Assembly: GCA_944392605.1 (NCBI GenBank)
Contig: CALXXE010000003.1
Span: 1 to 64,000 of the forward strand
Origin: an uncultured Clostridia bacterium
Lineage (GTDB): Bacteria > Bacillota > Clostridia > TANB77 > CAG-508
DNA: 64,000 nt
Direction: 5' to 3'
Below the pieces are notes generated by a model that made no database searches, was not told where the DNA came from, and saw nothing but the letters and a program-made list of their open reading frames with translations. Below, piece after piece: positions 1-7,443 of the stretch. Numbering within the stretch: position 1 is the stretch's first letter; every line of letters begins with the position of its first letter. A program made the position numbers and the translations under genes.

Positions 1-116
1 CTACATACATAATTTATATCTCCACAATTTCTATACATCTCTACTGCATATTTTCTTGTATTAATATCGTGTGGTAGATATCTTTTTTTATCTTTTTCTG
101 TTATAATATTATTCAT
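1..116 (-). CDS. Transposase N-terminus (partial, runs off window)
   Basis: A minus-strand reading frame starts at ATG (116-114) behind an AAAGGAGA ribosome site near 128-136 and runs off the left edge after about 38 codons. The visible protein begins MNNIITEKDKKRYLPHDI and continues with a basic stretch (NTRKYAVEMYR) and CGDINYVC. This looks like the helix-turn-helix start of IS3/IS481-type DDE transposases, but the catalytic core lies outside the window, so the family call is from memory of similar N-termini and is tentative. Confidence 0.45.
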   Translation of the reverse strand, partial: MNNIITEKDKKRYLPHDINTRKYAVEMYRNCGDINYVC

Positions 117-226
117 AAGTGGTTCAAATCTCCTTTATATAATTTTTGTTTCGCAACTTAATTATATATGATTTGAATCACTTATTCAATTTTTATTAAT
201 TTTGTTTCACATCAATTGTAACACTA

Positions 227-264
227 CAAAAAGTAAAAAAATTAATTAATTTTTTTACTTTTTG
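227..264. repeat. Perfect 38-bp palindrome
   Basis: The two 19-base arms are exactly complementary with no loop (CAAAAAGTAAAAAAATTAA and its reverse complement). It lies between the transposase start and the terminator of the next gene, which is also read leftward. It could be an AT-rich terminator, a transposon-end structure or an operator for the transposase gene. The sequence does not decide. Confidence 0.6.
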
Positions 265-285
265 TATAATTTTAATATATTGTAC

Positions 286-318
286 AAAAAAAGCCAGTAA
301 AATTTTTACAGGCTTTTT
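286..318 (-). terminator. Intrinsic terminator of the PKTG surface protein gene
   Basis: Read on the minus strand: AAGCC, then GTAAAA pairing with TTTTAC, then GGCTT followed by a run of T. It lies just past the stop codon of the minus-strand surface protein gene. Confidence 0.75.
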
Positions 319-325
319 ATCTTTA

Positions 326-1225
326 TTATATTCCTTTATATTTATTTAATTTTGCTTTAAAAATAATCAATGCAACTAATGCAATTACAATAAATACTTT
401 TATAAAAAATGAAATTCCGGTTTTAGGTATTGTCTTTGTAGATGTAGTTGAATCTACTCTGGAAATATTTGTATTTGTAGTATTAGGTGTAGTTATACTA
501 GAATGCGTATTTTCAGAATTTGTTTGTGTTCCTCCTGTTTGTTGGTTATTATTTTGATTTGACTTATTTTCATTAACAGTTAAACTTAGTGATATTACAT
601 ATGATTTGTTATTTGATGTTGAGTTGCTACTTTCATTTACATTAAATGTATAAGAATATGCTCCGTCTGGATCAGTATAACTTGTTCTTACACCATCATA
701 TACATAGTCAACAAACTCAGTTATATCATATTCACCATCTTTAAATGTTTTACCATCCATAAATGATAATTCGTCACCATTTAACGTCATTGATATTGTA
801 GCACCATATGGAACTCCAACAGTTTCACTTTCTGCATATTCAATAGCACTTTCTACGCTTTCTCCATTTATTACTTTTTCAATATAAAGCCCTAGAAAAG
901 GTAGATGCATAATATCTGAATTTATTTTTGCAAGTTCGCTTACTTTTGTCTGAGAATTAACTTCTATTGTTGATGTAAATACAGGGTCAGATGTTAGATT
1001 GTAAATTATATCATAACGACTACCTGAAGTACTGATTCGAGAAATTGTATTTTCAGATACTTCATAAGTATATGATGTGTCTGCTTGACTATTATATTTA
1101 TCTATAGCTTCTTTAATATTTGCATCAGTCATTAATGTTGATGCAGCATAACATATATTGTATGAAGTAATTACTATACTTATAACAATACAAATTAAAA
1201 TTGTAAAAATTATTTTAGTTTTCAT
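326..1225 (-). CDS. Sortase-anchored surface protein (IPKTG motif)
   Basis: This is a 299-residue secreted protein. Residues 1-28 form a signal peptide ending near CYAAS. The middle is a soluble domain of unknown fold. A Ser/Thr/Asn-rich linker (about 220-265) leads to IPKTG, a hydrophobic helix (FFIKVFIVIALVALIIF) and a basic tail (KAKLNKYKGI), the classic cell-wall sorting signal. It is divergent from a second TPKTG protein that is followed by a class B sortase gene, so it is probably a substrate of that enzyme. The body has no recognised domain. Surface location is well supported; function is unknown. Confidence 0.8.
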   Translation of the reverse strand: MKTKIIFTILICIVISIVITSYNICYAASTLMTDANIKEAIDKYNSQADTSYTYEVSENTISRISTSGSRYDIIYNLTSDPVFTSTIEVNSQTKVSELAKINSDIMHLPFLGLYIEKVINGESVESAIEYAESETVGVPYGATISMTLNGDELSFMDGKTFKDGEYDITEFVDYVYDGVRTSYTDPDGAYSYTFNVNESSNSTSNNKSYVISLSLTVNENKSNQNNNQQTGGTQTNSENTHSSITTPNTTNTNISRVDSTTSTKTIPKTGISFFIKVFIVIALVALIIFKAKLNKYKGI

Positions 1226-1260
1226 TTACCGAACCCCTTTTATATCTAAAATTTATTTAT

Positions 1261-1289
1261 ATTTTATCACAAAAACAAAATATTGTCTA
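1261..1289 (-). promoter_or_regulatory. Sigma-A promoter for the minus-strand surface protein
   Basis: On the minus strand there is TAGACA (1289-1284), a 17-base spacer and TAAAAT (1266-1261), about 35 bases before the ATG. Confidence 0.6.
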
Positions 1290-1428
1290 TAATTGTAATG
1301 TATTTGTAATATTTTTATAAGTATATATTAAAAAGTTTTTTTTGATAATTATAAAAATTAATTGGAAAAAATTAATGAAATAAATTTATATAAAATGGAG
1401 AAAAATAATAAAAACAGGAGGTGAAAAA

Positions 1429-2553
1429 ATGAAAAATACAATAAAAATAATAGTATTTTTTATAATTTTATTAGGTAGTTTATTTATAATACCAAATTTA
1501 AGTAATGCTGCTACACCAGTCACTGATGAAACTTCTTTAAATGAAGCTGTATCAAGTGCTGATTCAGGAGCAACAATAACTTTGCAAAATGATATAACTG
1601 TAACAAAACCAATAGTAATTCAAAAAGAACTTACAATTGATGGAAATGGTCATAATGTAGTTGGTGATAACAGTTGGAATTCTACTTCAGGAAACCAAAC
1701 AATGTTTACAGCACAATTTGCAGAAGGAAAACTTACATTAAAAGATATTAATTTAAAAAATGGACCTAAATATGGTGTTCAATCATATGATGGAGCAACT
1801 GTAATTCTTGACAATGTTTCAATAAGTGGATTTAAATATGGTGGAGTTTTAGCAAATGGGGGAAAAGTGGAAGTAAAAGGATTGCATTTAGGATATAATG
1901 GTACAGGCTCAAATAACGGTATCGAAATAGATAAAGGTGCATCAGCTACTAATAATCCTACCTTAGTAATGAATGGAGTTTTAACTACTGATACAAATGA
2001 AAATACAATTCGTGTTGCTGAAAATGGACATCTTACAGATTTTACAATAACAAATACTGCAAATACTACAAACAAAGTAGTTCTTTCAGGTGATAAGGTT
2101 GTATTAACCGATAAGGATAATAATGTTATAGCAGAGTCTAACATACCAGATAAAGCAACACCAAACGTTGATATTCAAAAAGTTGTAGTAAGTTTAGTTG
2201 TAAATGATAAAACTTATAAAATAGCAGTAGACTCAGGAAGTACTTTAACAGAAGATATGTTAAAATCTCATATTGATGTAAGTAGTAGCTATACAGTTGA
2301 AGGATTTTATACAGATGCAGATTTTACAACAAAATTCGACTTTAATAATACTATAACAAAAGATACTACTATCTTTGTTAAAATTATAAAAGTTCAAGAA
2401 AATACAAATAATACCACAAATACAGTAGAAAAAGTGGAAAAAGATAATACACCAAAAACAGGAATTGAAAGTTATTTAGGAATTGCTGTACTCACAGTAT
2501 TATTCTCAGCAACAACTATTGTTTTAATGAAAAATAAAAATAAGAAAGGATAG
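1429..2553 (+). CDS. Sortase-anchored beta-helix surface protein (TPKTG motif)
   Basis: A 374-residue secreted protein with an AGGAGG ribosome site. Residues 1-27 are a signal peptide (ending SNAAT). Residues about 35-215 look like a right-handed parallel beta-helix: short repeated strands such as ATITLQNDITV, LTIDGNGHNVVG, ATVILDNVSISG and GKVEVKGLHL. Residues about 250-315 resemble an InlB B-type repeat (VEGFYTDADFTTKFDF...TIFVK). It ends with TPKTG, a hydrophobic segment and the basic tail KNKNKKG. The sortase gene follows within 30 bases, so it is the likely cognate substrate. An adhesin-like or glycan-binding role is inference. Confidence 0.8.
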   Translation: MKNTIKIIVFFIILLGSLFIIPNLSNAATPVTDETSLNEAVSSADSGATITLQNDITVTKPIVIQKELTIDGNGHNVVGDNSWNSTSGNQTMFTAQFAEGKLTLKDINLKNGPKYGVQSYDGATVILDNVSISGFKYGGVLANGGKVEVKGLHLGYNGTGSNNGIEIDKGASATNNPTLVMNGVLTTDTNENTIRVAENGHLTDFTITNTANTTNKVVLSGDKVVLTDKDNNVIAESNIPDKATPNVDIQKVVVSLVVNDKTYKIAVDSGSTLTEDMLKSHIDVSSSYTVEGFYTDADFTTKFDFNNTITKDTTIFVKIIKVQENTNNTTNTVEKVEKDNTPKTGIESYLGIAVLTVLFSATTIVLMKNKNKKG

Positions 2554-2568
2554 ACAAAAAGTCTATCC
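2548..2568. other. Intergenic stem-loop overlapping the stop codon
   Basis: GGATAGAC and GTCTATCC form a perfect 8-bp stem with a 5-base loop. The first arm contains the stop codon of the TPKTG protein. No run of T follows on the plus strand, so it may lower rather than end read-through into the sortase gene, or protect the mRNA end. Confidence 0.55.
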
Positions 2569-2581
2569 TTAAAAAAATAGT

Positions 2582-3340
2582 ATGAAAAAAACTAAAAAAA
2601 AATTAATTTTACTAATTTATTTTGTTTTAGTTTCTTTAATAATTATATCAATTATATATATAGTAAGAGAATTTTATTGGAAAAAGGAAGCAGTAGAAGA
2701 AACTAAAATAGTAGATACAATAGAAGTTGATGAGAGTAAAGTAACAAAAGAAAGTACAAAAAGAATGATACAAGTGAAAAGCTTACAGCAAGAAAATTCA
2801 GATGTGGTTGGATTTCTTGAAATTGAAAATACTAATATAAGTTATCCAGTGGTGCAAGGAAATGACAATGAATATTATATGACTCACAACTATAAGAAGG
2901 AAAAATCAAAAAATGGATCCATTTTTTTAGATAAAGATTATGATTGGAATATACCGAGCAATAACTATCTAATTTATGGACATAATTTAAATAATGGAAC
3001 CATGTTTCAAGAATTATTAAAATATGCTAATGAAAGTTATTATAAAGGGCATCCAACAATTTCTTTTACAACTGCTGATGAAGAAGGGGTATATGATATA
3101 ATTTCTGTATTTAGGTCAAAAGTATATTATACCTCTGATAATGTGTTTAAATATTATTTTTTTATAAACCCAAAAACAAAAGAGGAATATAATGACTATA
3201 TAAAGAATATAAAAGAAAATTCTTTATATAATATAGAACAAACAGCGGATTATGGAACGCAATTGATTACTTTATCTACTTGCTCATATCATGTGAAAGA
3301 TGGAAGGTTTGTTATAGTTGGAGCAAAGAAAGAGAAATAA
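2582..3340 (+). CDS. srtB: Class B sortase
   Basis: A 252-residue membrane-anchored transpeptidase that cuts sorting signals of surface proteins and links them to peptidoglycan. One membrane helix lies at about residues 8-27, with the catalytic domain outside. Class B hallmarks are present in order: ISYPVVQ, YYMTHNY, GSIFLD, the catalytic His in YGHNLNNGTMF, the catalytic Cys in LSTCSYHVKDGRF and the Arg in that same segment. The two neighbouring genes encode (I/T)PKTG substrates, so this is a self-contained sortase-substrate locus. It probably shares a transcript with the gene before it; the spacing holds only a stem-loop. Confidence 0.92.
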   Translation: MKKTKKKLILLIYFVLVSLIIISIIYIVREFYWKKEAVEETKIVDTIEVDESKVTKESTKRMIQVKSLQQENSDVVGFLEIENTNISYPVVQGNDNEYYMTHNYKKEKSKNGSIFLDKDYDWNIPSNNYLIYGHNLNNGTMFQELLKYANESYYKGHPTISFTTADEEGVYDIISVFRSKVYYTSDNVFKYYFFINPKTKEEYNDYIKNIKENSLYNIEQTADYGTQLITLSTCSYHVKDGRFVIVGAKKEK

Positions 3341-3358
3341 AAAGTGTATAGCTATTAG

Positions 3359-3391
3359 AAAAACTTTTCTATTATTATGGAAAAGTTTTTT
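3359..3391 (+). terminator. Terminator after the sortase gene
   Basis: An 11-bp stem (AAAAACTTTTC / GAAAAGTTTTT) with a 10-base loop. The second arm itself supplies the T run. Confidence 0.75.
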
Positions 3392-3412
3392 GATATGTCT
3401 GAAATTCATAAC

Positions 3413-3441
3413 TAGACAAAAACTAAAAAAGCTGTTATATT
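3413..3441 (+). promoter_or_regulatory. Sigma-A promoter for the unknown gene and rdgB
   Basis: TAGACA (3413-3418), 17 bases, TATATT (3436-3441), directly before a short leader and ribosome site. Confidence 0.6.
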
Positions 3442-3467
3442 ACTAAACAAAGGAGAGTAATGGAAAG

Positions 3468-3803
3468 ATGAATAGAAATAAAGAAGAAATGTTTAGAAGA
3501 TTTGAAGGACGTTTAAAGATATTAAATATTAGAGCAAATTTCACAGGAGATGAAAAAGCTAAAGAATACAAAGAAATGGTAGATAAGTTAGAACAAATAA
3601 GAAATAGAAGACATCTAGCAATGATTGGCGAAGAAAATGAAGAGAGCATAATGTATTCACAGTTACTTGATGTGATAAGTAGAGGAGATGGTCAAGATAG
3701 TGAAGAAGCTATATATGGAGAGGTTAAACAACTATTAAGTAATTATAGTTTAAATACTAGTAGCAAAGAACAAAAGGAAATAGATACAGGGGAAGAAAGA
3801 TAA
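3468..3803 (+). CDS. Unknown 111-residue charged protein upstream of rdgB
   Basis: A soluble, highly charged, probably helical protein (for example EEMFRRFEGRLKILNIRA and EYKEMVDKLEQIRNRR) with no recognised domain, signal peptide or membrane segment. The ribosome site GGAGAG precedes the ATG. Its TAA overlaps the ATG of rdgB (TAATG), so the two are translationally coupled. I do not recognise the family; the coupling suggests only co-expression with nucleotide-pool sanitation. Confidence 0.7.
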   Translation: MNRNKEEMFRRFEGRLKILNIRANFTGDEKAKEYKEMVDKLEQIRNRRHLAMIGEENEESIMYSQLLDVISRGDGQDSEEAIYGEVKQLLSNYSLNTSSKEQKEIDTGEER

Positions 3804-4384
3804 TGAAAAAGATTATAGTTGCAACTAATAATAAAGGAAAGTTAAAAGAAATAAGAGAAATCTTAACTGATTATGAATTACTAAGCTTAGAAGAAGTAGG
3901 CATTAATGTAAAAGTTGAAGAAGATGAAAATACATTTAGAGGGAATTCTTTAAAGAAAGCAAATGAAATATTTAAAGTAGCGAATATTCCTTGTATAGCA
4001 GACGATAGTGGTTTGTGTATAGATATTTTTGATGGTTGGCCAGGAGTAGAAACAGCAAGATTTTTAGGAGATAAAGCATCACAGGAAGATAGAAATAAAT
4101 ACATATTAGAAAAGATGAAAGACAAAAGTGGAGAAGAAAGAAATGCAAAAGTTGTATGTGATATAGCTTATGTTGATAATGAGAATACAATTGTAGTTGA
4201 AGGTATTATAGAAGGAAAAATATCTAAAGAAGAAAGAGGAAATAATGGTTTTGGGTTTGATAGCATATTTGAATTAGAAAATGGAAAAACTTTAGCAGAA
4301 TTATCTAAAAAAGAGAAAAATGATATAAGTAGTAGAAGAATTGCTTTAGAAAAGTTGAAAGATAAATTAGATAAAAAAGAATAA
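3803..4384 (+). CDS. rdgB: XTP/dITP diphosphatase (HAM1/RdgB family)
   Basis: A 193-residue enzyme that hydrolyses non-canonical purine nucleotides (XTP, dITP, ITP) to monophosphates and pyrophosphate, keeping them out of DNA and RNA. Family signatures are clear: the start IIVATNNKGKLKEI (substrate-binding T/SxNxxK), the acidic centre NSLKKANE and CIADDSGLCIDIFDGWPGV, and GNNGFGFDSIF with a late LSKKEKNDISSR. Length is typical. It is coupled by a one-base overlap to the small gene before it. Confidence 0.93.
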   Translation: MKKIIVATNNKGKLKEIREILTDYELLSLEEVGINVKVEEDENTFRGNSLKKANEIFKVANIPCIADDSGLCIDIFDGWPGVETARFLGDKASQEDRNKYILEKMKDKSGEERNAKVVCDIAYVDNENTIVVEGIIEGKISKEERGNNGFGFDSIFELENGKTLAELSKKEKNDISSRRIALEKLKDKLDKKE

Positions 4385-4417
4385 GGTATGAAAAAACAGA
4401 AAAATACGGTAAAAACG

Positions 4418-4446
4418 TTGACAAATATATCTATCTATGGTAAAAT
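4418..4446 (+). promoter_or_regulatory. Sigma-A promoter of the rplU-rpmA operon
   Basis: TTGACA (4418-4423), 17 bases, TAAAAT (4441-4446): a strong promoter for the ribosomal protein operon. Confidence 0.85.
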
Positions 4447-4550
4447 AAGTAACTGTAATCCGCTTAGTCAAGGCTCCATAAATATTAACAGTAGTTAATT
4501 GCCTGAATTTAAGGATTAGCGAGTATACAAATAAGGGAGGTGCATTTTAG
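4447..4550 (+). ncRNA. Putative L21 leader (ribosomal protein autoregulatory RNA)
   Basis: About 100 transcribed but untranslated bases sit between the promoter and rplU, where Firmicutes carry the L21 leader, a structured RNA thought to bind L21 and repress its own operon. Visible pairings support folding: TAATCC (4456-4461) with GGATTA (4513-4518) closes the element, and AGGC (4471-4474) pairs with GCCT (4501-4504). Position and pairings are seen. Identity with the known leader class is inferred and would need a covariance-model search. Confidence 0.6.
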
Positions 4551-4916
4551 ATGTACGCAATAATCGAAAGCTGTGGAAAACAATACAAAGTAGCAGAAGG
4601 AGATGTTGTATTTTTCGAAAAATTAGATTCAGAGGAAGGTAAAAAAGTAACTTTTGATAAAGTTATGTTAGTATCTGAAGATGGAAAAGTACAAGTTGGA
4701 AATCCATATGTTAAAGGTGTAAAAGTGGAAGGAAAAGTAGTTTCTCATGGTAAAGCTAAAAAAATCATTGTTTTCAAAATGAAAGCTAAAGCTAATTATA
4801 GAAGAAGATATGGTCACAGACAACCATATACAAAAGTAGAAATTACTTCAATAAAAACAGCAGCAAAGAAAGCTGCAACAACAGCTAAAAAAGAAGCTGA
4901 AAAAGTAGAAGCTTAA
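4551..4916 (+). CDS. rplU: 50S ribosomal protein L21
   Basis: 121 residues beginning [18 protein letters not shown], the standard L21 start, with the family motif [17 protein letters not shown] near residues 80-98. The tail after residue about 105 is a Lys/Ala-rich extension ([18 protein letters not shown]), longer than in minimal L21 proteins. A GGGAGGTG ribosome site precedes it. It binds 23S rRNA. It is followed directly by rpmA with no prp gene in between, unlike the rplU-prp-rpmA order usual in Firmicutes. Confidence 0.96.
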   Translation: MYAIIESCGKQYKVAEGDVVFFEKLDSEEGKKVTFDKVMLVSEDGKVQVGNPYVKGVKVEGKVVSHGKAKKIIVFKMKAKANYRRRYGHRQPYTKVEITSIKTAAKKAATTAKKEAEKVEA

Positions 4917-4977
4917 TTTTAAAAGATGTTTAATAAGCGAAAAAATAAATAGAAAAGTCGAAAGGAGTTGAGAAAGC

Positions 4978-5241
4978 ATGGCTCATAAAAAAGGTCAAAG
5001 TAGTAGCCGTAACGGTAGAGATAGTGAATCAAAGAGACTTGGTGTTAAAAGAGCTGATGGACAATTTGTTTTAGCAGGAAATATCCTAGTAAGACAAAGA
5101 GGAACAAAAGTACATCCAGGAGTTAATGTCGGAAAAGGTAGCGATGACACATTATTTGCTTTAATCGACGGAAATGTAAAATTTGAAAGAAAAGGTAAAG
5201 ATAAAAAACAAGTAAGTGTTTATCCAGTAGCACAAGCTTAA
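4978..5241 (+). CDS. rpmA: 50S ribosomal protein L27, no cleavable N-terminal extension
   Basis: 87 residues starting [16 protein letters not shown], with the family core [25 protein letters not shown]. It contributes to the peptidyl-transferase centre. Most Firmicutes make L27 with a short extension ending in a phenylalanine-rich site that the protease Prp removes; here the ATG lies directly before AHKKG. The start is fixed: an in-frame TGA occupies 4969-4971, only two codons upstream, and the AAGGAG site (4962-4967) is at normal distance. The missing extension fits the missing prp gene. Confidence 0.96.
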   Translation: MAHKKGQSSSRNGRDSESKRLGVKRADGQFVLAGNILVRQRGTKVHPGVNVGKGSDDTLFALIDGNVKFERKGKDKKQVSVYPVAQA

Positions 5242-5248
5242 TTTGATG

Positions 5249-5282
5249 AAAGGTGAAGTTAAAGATACTTCACCTTTTTTTA
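5249..5282 (+). terminator. Terminator of the rplU-rpmA operon
   Basis: AAGGTGAAG / CTTCACCTT stem (9 bp), 9-base loop, followed by seven T. Confidence 0.92.
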
Positions 5283-5309
5283 TATAAAGAATGAATTTCT
5301 TGGAAAAAC

Positions 5310-5376
5310 TTGACAAAAAAAAGAGAAAGATATATAATTTAAACGGCCAAGTTTAAAAATATATCATTTTCTCTTT
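5310..5376 (+). promoter_or_regulatory. Consensus promoter embedded in a long dyad
   Basis: TTGACA (5310-5315), exactly 17 bases, TATAAT (5333-5338): a perfect consensus. From about 5319 to 5344 the promoter DNA forms one arm of an imperfect inverted repeat, whose other arm is about 5351-5376 (AAAGAGAAA...TTTAAAC against GTTTAAA...TTTCTCTTT) around GGCCAA. The predicted transcription start falls at the centre, so the RNA cannot form the hairpin. A DNA-level operator is the simplest reading. The next gene starts 140 bases downstream. The rest of 5377-5516 shows nothing further. Confidence 0.65.
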
Positions 5377-5516
5377 TACAAAAATCTTTTATATTATATA
5401 TATATCATCTGAATCCAATTTTGTAAATAGAGAATATACAAATGTAATAAAAAAATAATAAGTTTGTAATGTTTTTGAAATATTTGGTCTATTACATAAG
5501 ATTGGAGGGAAATACT

Positions 5517-5739
5517 ATGACTAGAAAAAATTTAAGAGTTACCAAAGAGAGTAATACAGGTAGAAATTTAAAATTTGAAAATATAGGTAATCATGAAAAA
5601 TTAACAACTCGGTCAACTTATTAAAAGACTTGAAAGTGGTAATTCGGTGTATAATAAAGGGTATTATGTAAAACATCAAGATGGTCAAAAATACATAGTA
5701 TCTAAACCAGATAAAACAGAAAAAAATAATTTAGGATAA
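5517..5739 (+). CDS. DUF3892-like small protein, read only with a +1 frameshift at CGG
   Basis: An ATG behind TTGGAGGG opens a frame reading MTRKNLRVTKESNTGRN... for 35 codons, then ACT CGG TCA ACT TAT and a stop. If the C of CGG (5610) is skipped, translation goes on as GGT CAA CTT: GQLIKRLESG...YYVKHQDGQKY...SKPDKTEKNNLG, ending at TAA 5737-5739 after about 73 residues in all. The joined protein resembles small DUF3892-type proteins I remember (KNLRVTKES start, a NNLG end), so the two halves belong together. Either the gene is broken by one inserted base or it is recoded at CGG, as in three other genes of this window. The family name is tentative. Confidence 0.6.
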
Positions 5740-5744
5740 TGTAA

Positions 5745-5783
5745 AAGGAGAGGCCTCACATATTTATGAGGTTCTCCTTTTTG
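5745..5783 (+). terminator. Terminator after the DUF3892-like gene
   Basis: AAAGGAG...CCTCA pairs with TGAGG...CTCCTTT, with an 8-base loop and a T run. Confidence 0.88.
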
Positions 5784-5805
5784 TGTTAAGAAAGGAGAGA
5801 AAACA

Positions 5806-6774
5806 ATGAGCGTAATACATTTTTTAAATGTAAAAAAAGGAGATTGTACATTGATAAATCATGATGGAGGACACAATACAATGATAGATGTTTGCAATGC
5901 AAAACCATGTGTAGCAAATAAAAAATCAGAAATAAGATTTGAAAATGAATATTATGGAAATCATAATAGAAAGGATTATCCAGTAAACCCGGTTGAATAT
6001 CTAAATAGTTTTGGTATAAAGAATATTTTTAGATTTATTTTAACACATCCTGACATGGATCATATGGATGGTATAAGGCACATATTTGAAGAATTTAATG
6101 TTACAAATTTTTGGGATGTTAAACATAATAAAATTATGAATATGGATTCAGACTGGAATGGTTATGATAAGGAAGACTGGGAATATTATCAATCACTTAG
6201 AGACGGAAGAAAAAAGAAGACTATATTGAATTTATATGCTGGTTCACGAGGAGAATATTATAACAGAGATGACAGAAACGGAAATGGTGATGAATTATAT
6301 ATTTTATCACCAACAGAAGAATTAGTTTCTGAGGCAAATAAAAGAAGGGAATATAATGATTGTTCTTATGTTATATTGTATAAAGCAGGAAATAGAAAAA
6401 TAATTTTTGCAGGTGATTCAGGAAACAAAACATGGGATTTTATAATTAAAAATTATGAGAAGGAAGTAAAAGATGTTGATTTATTAATAGCTCCACATCA
6501 TGGAAGGGATACAGGGGGAAATGATGAGTATCTTGACGTTTTAAGACCTAAATTAACCCTATTTGGAAATGCAGAAAGTGAACATCTTGACTATTCATCA
6601 TGGAACAATAGAAATTTAAAGAAAATAACTAATAATGAAGCTGATTGCATTATAGCAGAGATAATAAATGATGAGATGAATATTTATTGTACTTATGGAA
6701 AATTTGCAAAAAAATATAACATAAATACATATAGAAATGAAAAGCTAAAGGCGTGGTTTCTGATGAAGTTATAG
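5806..6774 (+). CDS. MBL-fold metallohydrolase (ComEC-type domain, soluble)
   Basis: A 322-residue soluble protein with the metallo-beta-lactamase fold: early strand FLNVKKGDCTLINHDGG and DV at about 28, the metal-binding motif THPDMDHMDG (HxDxDH, about residues 81-86), FAGDSG near 204 and APHHGRD near 230. The order resembles the hydrolase domain of ComEC-like proteins without their membrane channel. The substrate is not predictable. A membrane-protein gene follows after 12 bases behind its own ribosome site, and both lie in an accessory stretch between ribosomal and glycan genes. A two-gene effector or defence unit is possible but unproven. Confidence 0.78.
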   Translation: MSVIHFLNVKKGDCTLINHDGGHNTMIDVCNAKPCVANKKSEIRFENEYYGNHNRKDYPVNPVEYLNSFGIKNIFRFILTHPDMDHMDGIRHIFEEFNVTNFWDVKHNKIMNMDSDWNGYDKEDWEYYQSLRDGRKKKTILNLYAGSRGEYYNRDDRNGNGDELYILSPTEELVSEANKRREYNDCSYVILYKAGNRKIIFAGDSGNKTWDFIIKNYEKEVKDVDLLIAPHHGRDTGGNDEYLDVLRPKLTLFGNAESEHLDYSSWNNRNLKKITNNEADCIIAEIINDEMNIYCTYGKFAKKYNINTYRNEKLKAWFLMKL

Positions 6775-6786
6775 GAGAAAAGGAGT

Positions 6787-7293
6787 ATGGAAAGTTTTTT
6801 AAATAAACTAGAGGAGTATAATATTTTAAACTACTTGTTACCTGGAATAGTATTTACTTGGTTGGCAAAGAAATACATAGGAATAGATACATCTCCAGAA
6901 AATATTTTTGAAATGTTGTTTATATATTATTTTATTGGATCAGTAATAAGTAGATTAGGTTCACTTCTTTTAGAAAAAATACTAATAAAAATTAAGTATA
7001 TAAAATATGCTGATTATGAAGATTATATAGAAGCAACAAAGAAAGACAAGTTGATAGAAAAATTACTAATAAGTAGTAATACATATAGAACATTTTGTGC
7101 GGGTTTTATAAGCTTATTGGCATTAAAGTTACTAAAAATAATAATAGATTACTTTAAAATTTCCACAAATATATTTTATACTATATTGTTGATATTAGGA
7201 GCAATTATATATTGCTTTTCATACAAAAAACAAACGCAATATATAACAAGAAGAGTAGAACGTGCAAAAGACGAAGAAATTAATACAATTTAA
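6787..7293 (+). CDS. Unknown membrane protein paired with the MBL hydrolase
   Basis: 168 residues with about four predicted membrane segments (around 12-25, 37-62, 100-120 and 125-140), a charged cytosolic loop between segments two and three (KYADYEDYIEATKKDKLIEKL) and a basic tail ending RRVERAKDEEINTI. An AGGAG site overlaps the end of the upstream gene. I do not recognise the family. Tight linkage to the hydrolase gene suggests that the two products work together, the hydrolase perhaps acting at the membrane. Confidence 0.65.
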   Translation: MESFLNKLEEYNILNYLLPGIVFTWLAKKYIGIDTSPENIFEMLFIYYFIGSVISRLGSLLLEKILIKIKYIKYADYEDYIEATKKDKLIEKLLISSNTYRTFCAGFISLLALKLLKIIIDYFKISTNIFYTILLILGAIIYCFSYKKQTQYITRRVERAKDEEINTI

Positions 7294-7346
7294 ATATAAA
7301 GAAAAGTTATATACTATAGAAATTCAATTATATATATTATTATAAG

Positions 7347-7400
7347 TTGAAAGATTATGTAAAACGTGGTATAATAGCATGGATGTAGCAGCAATGCTAC
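7347..7400 (+). promoter_or_regulatory. Promoter and 5' hairpin of the GC-richer unknown gene
   Basis: TTGAAA (7347-7352), 17 bases, TATAAT (7370-7375). The predicted transcript opens with GTAGCA-GCAA-TGCTAC (7385-7400), a perfect 6-bp stem capped by a GNRA tetraloop, a typical 5'-end stabiliser. Confidence 0.8.
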
Positions 7401-7443
7401 TCGCAGCATTAGTGGAATTCCAAACAAGGAGAAAGGAATTGAC

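Noticed and set aside
121-136. GGTTCAAATC resembling a tRNA T-arm
   Set aside because: No matching acceptor, D or anticodon arms nearby; it lies in the ribosome-site region of the minus-strand transposase.
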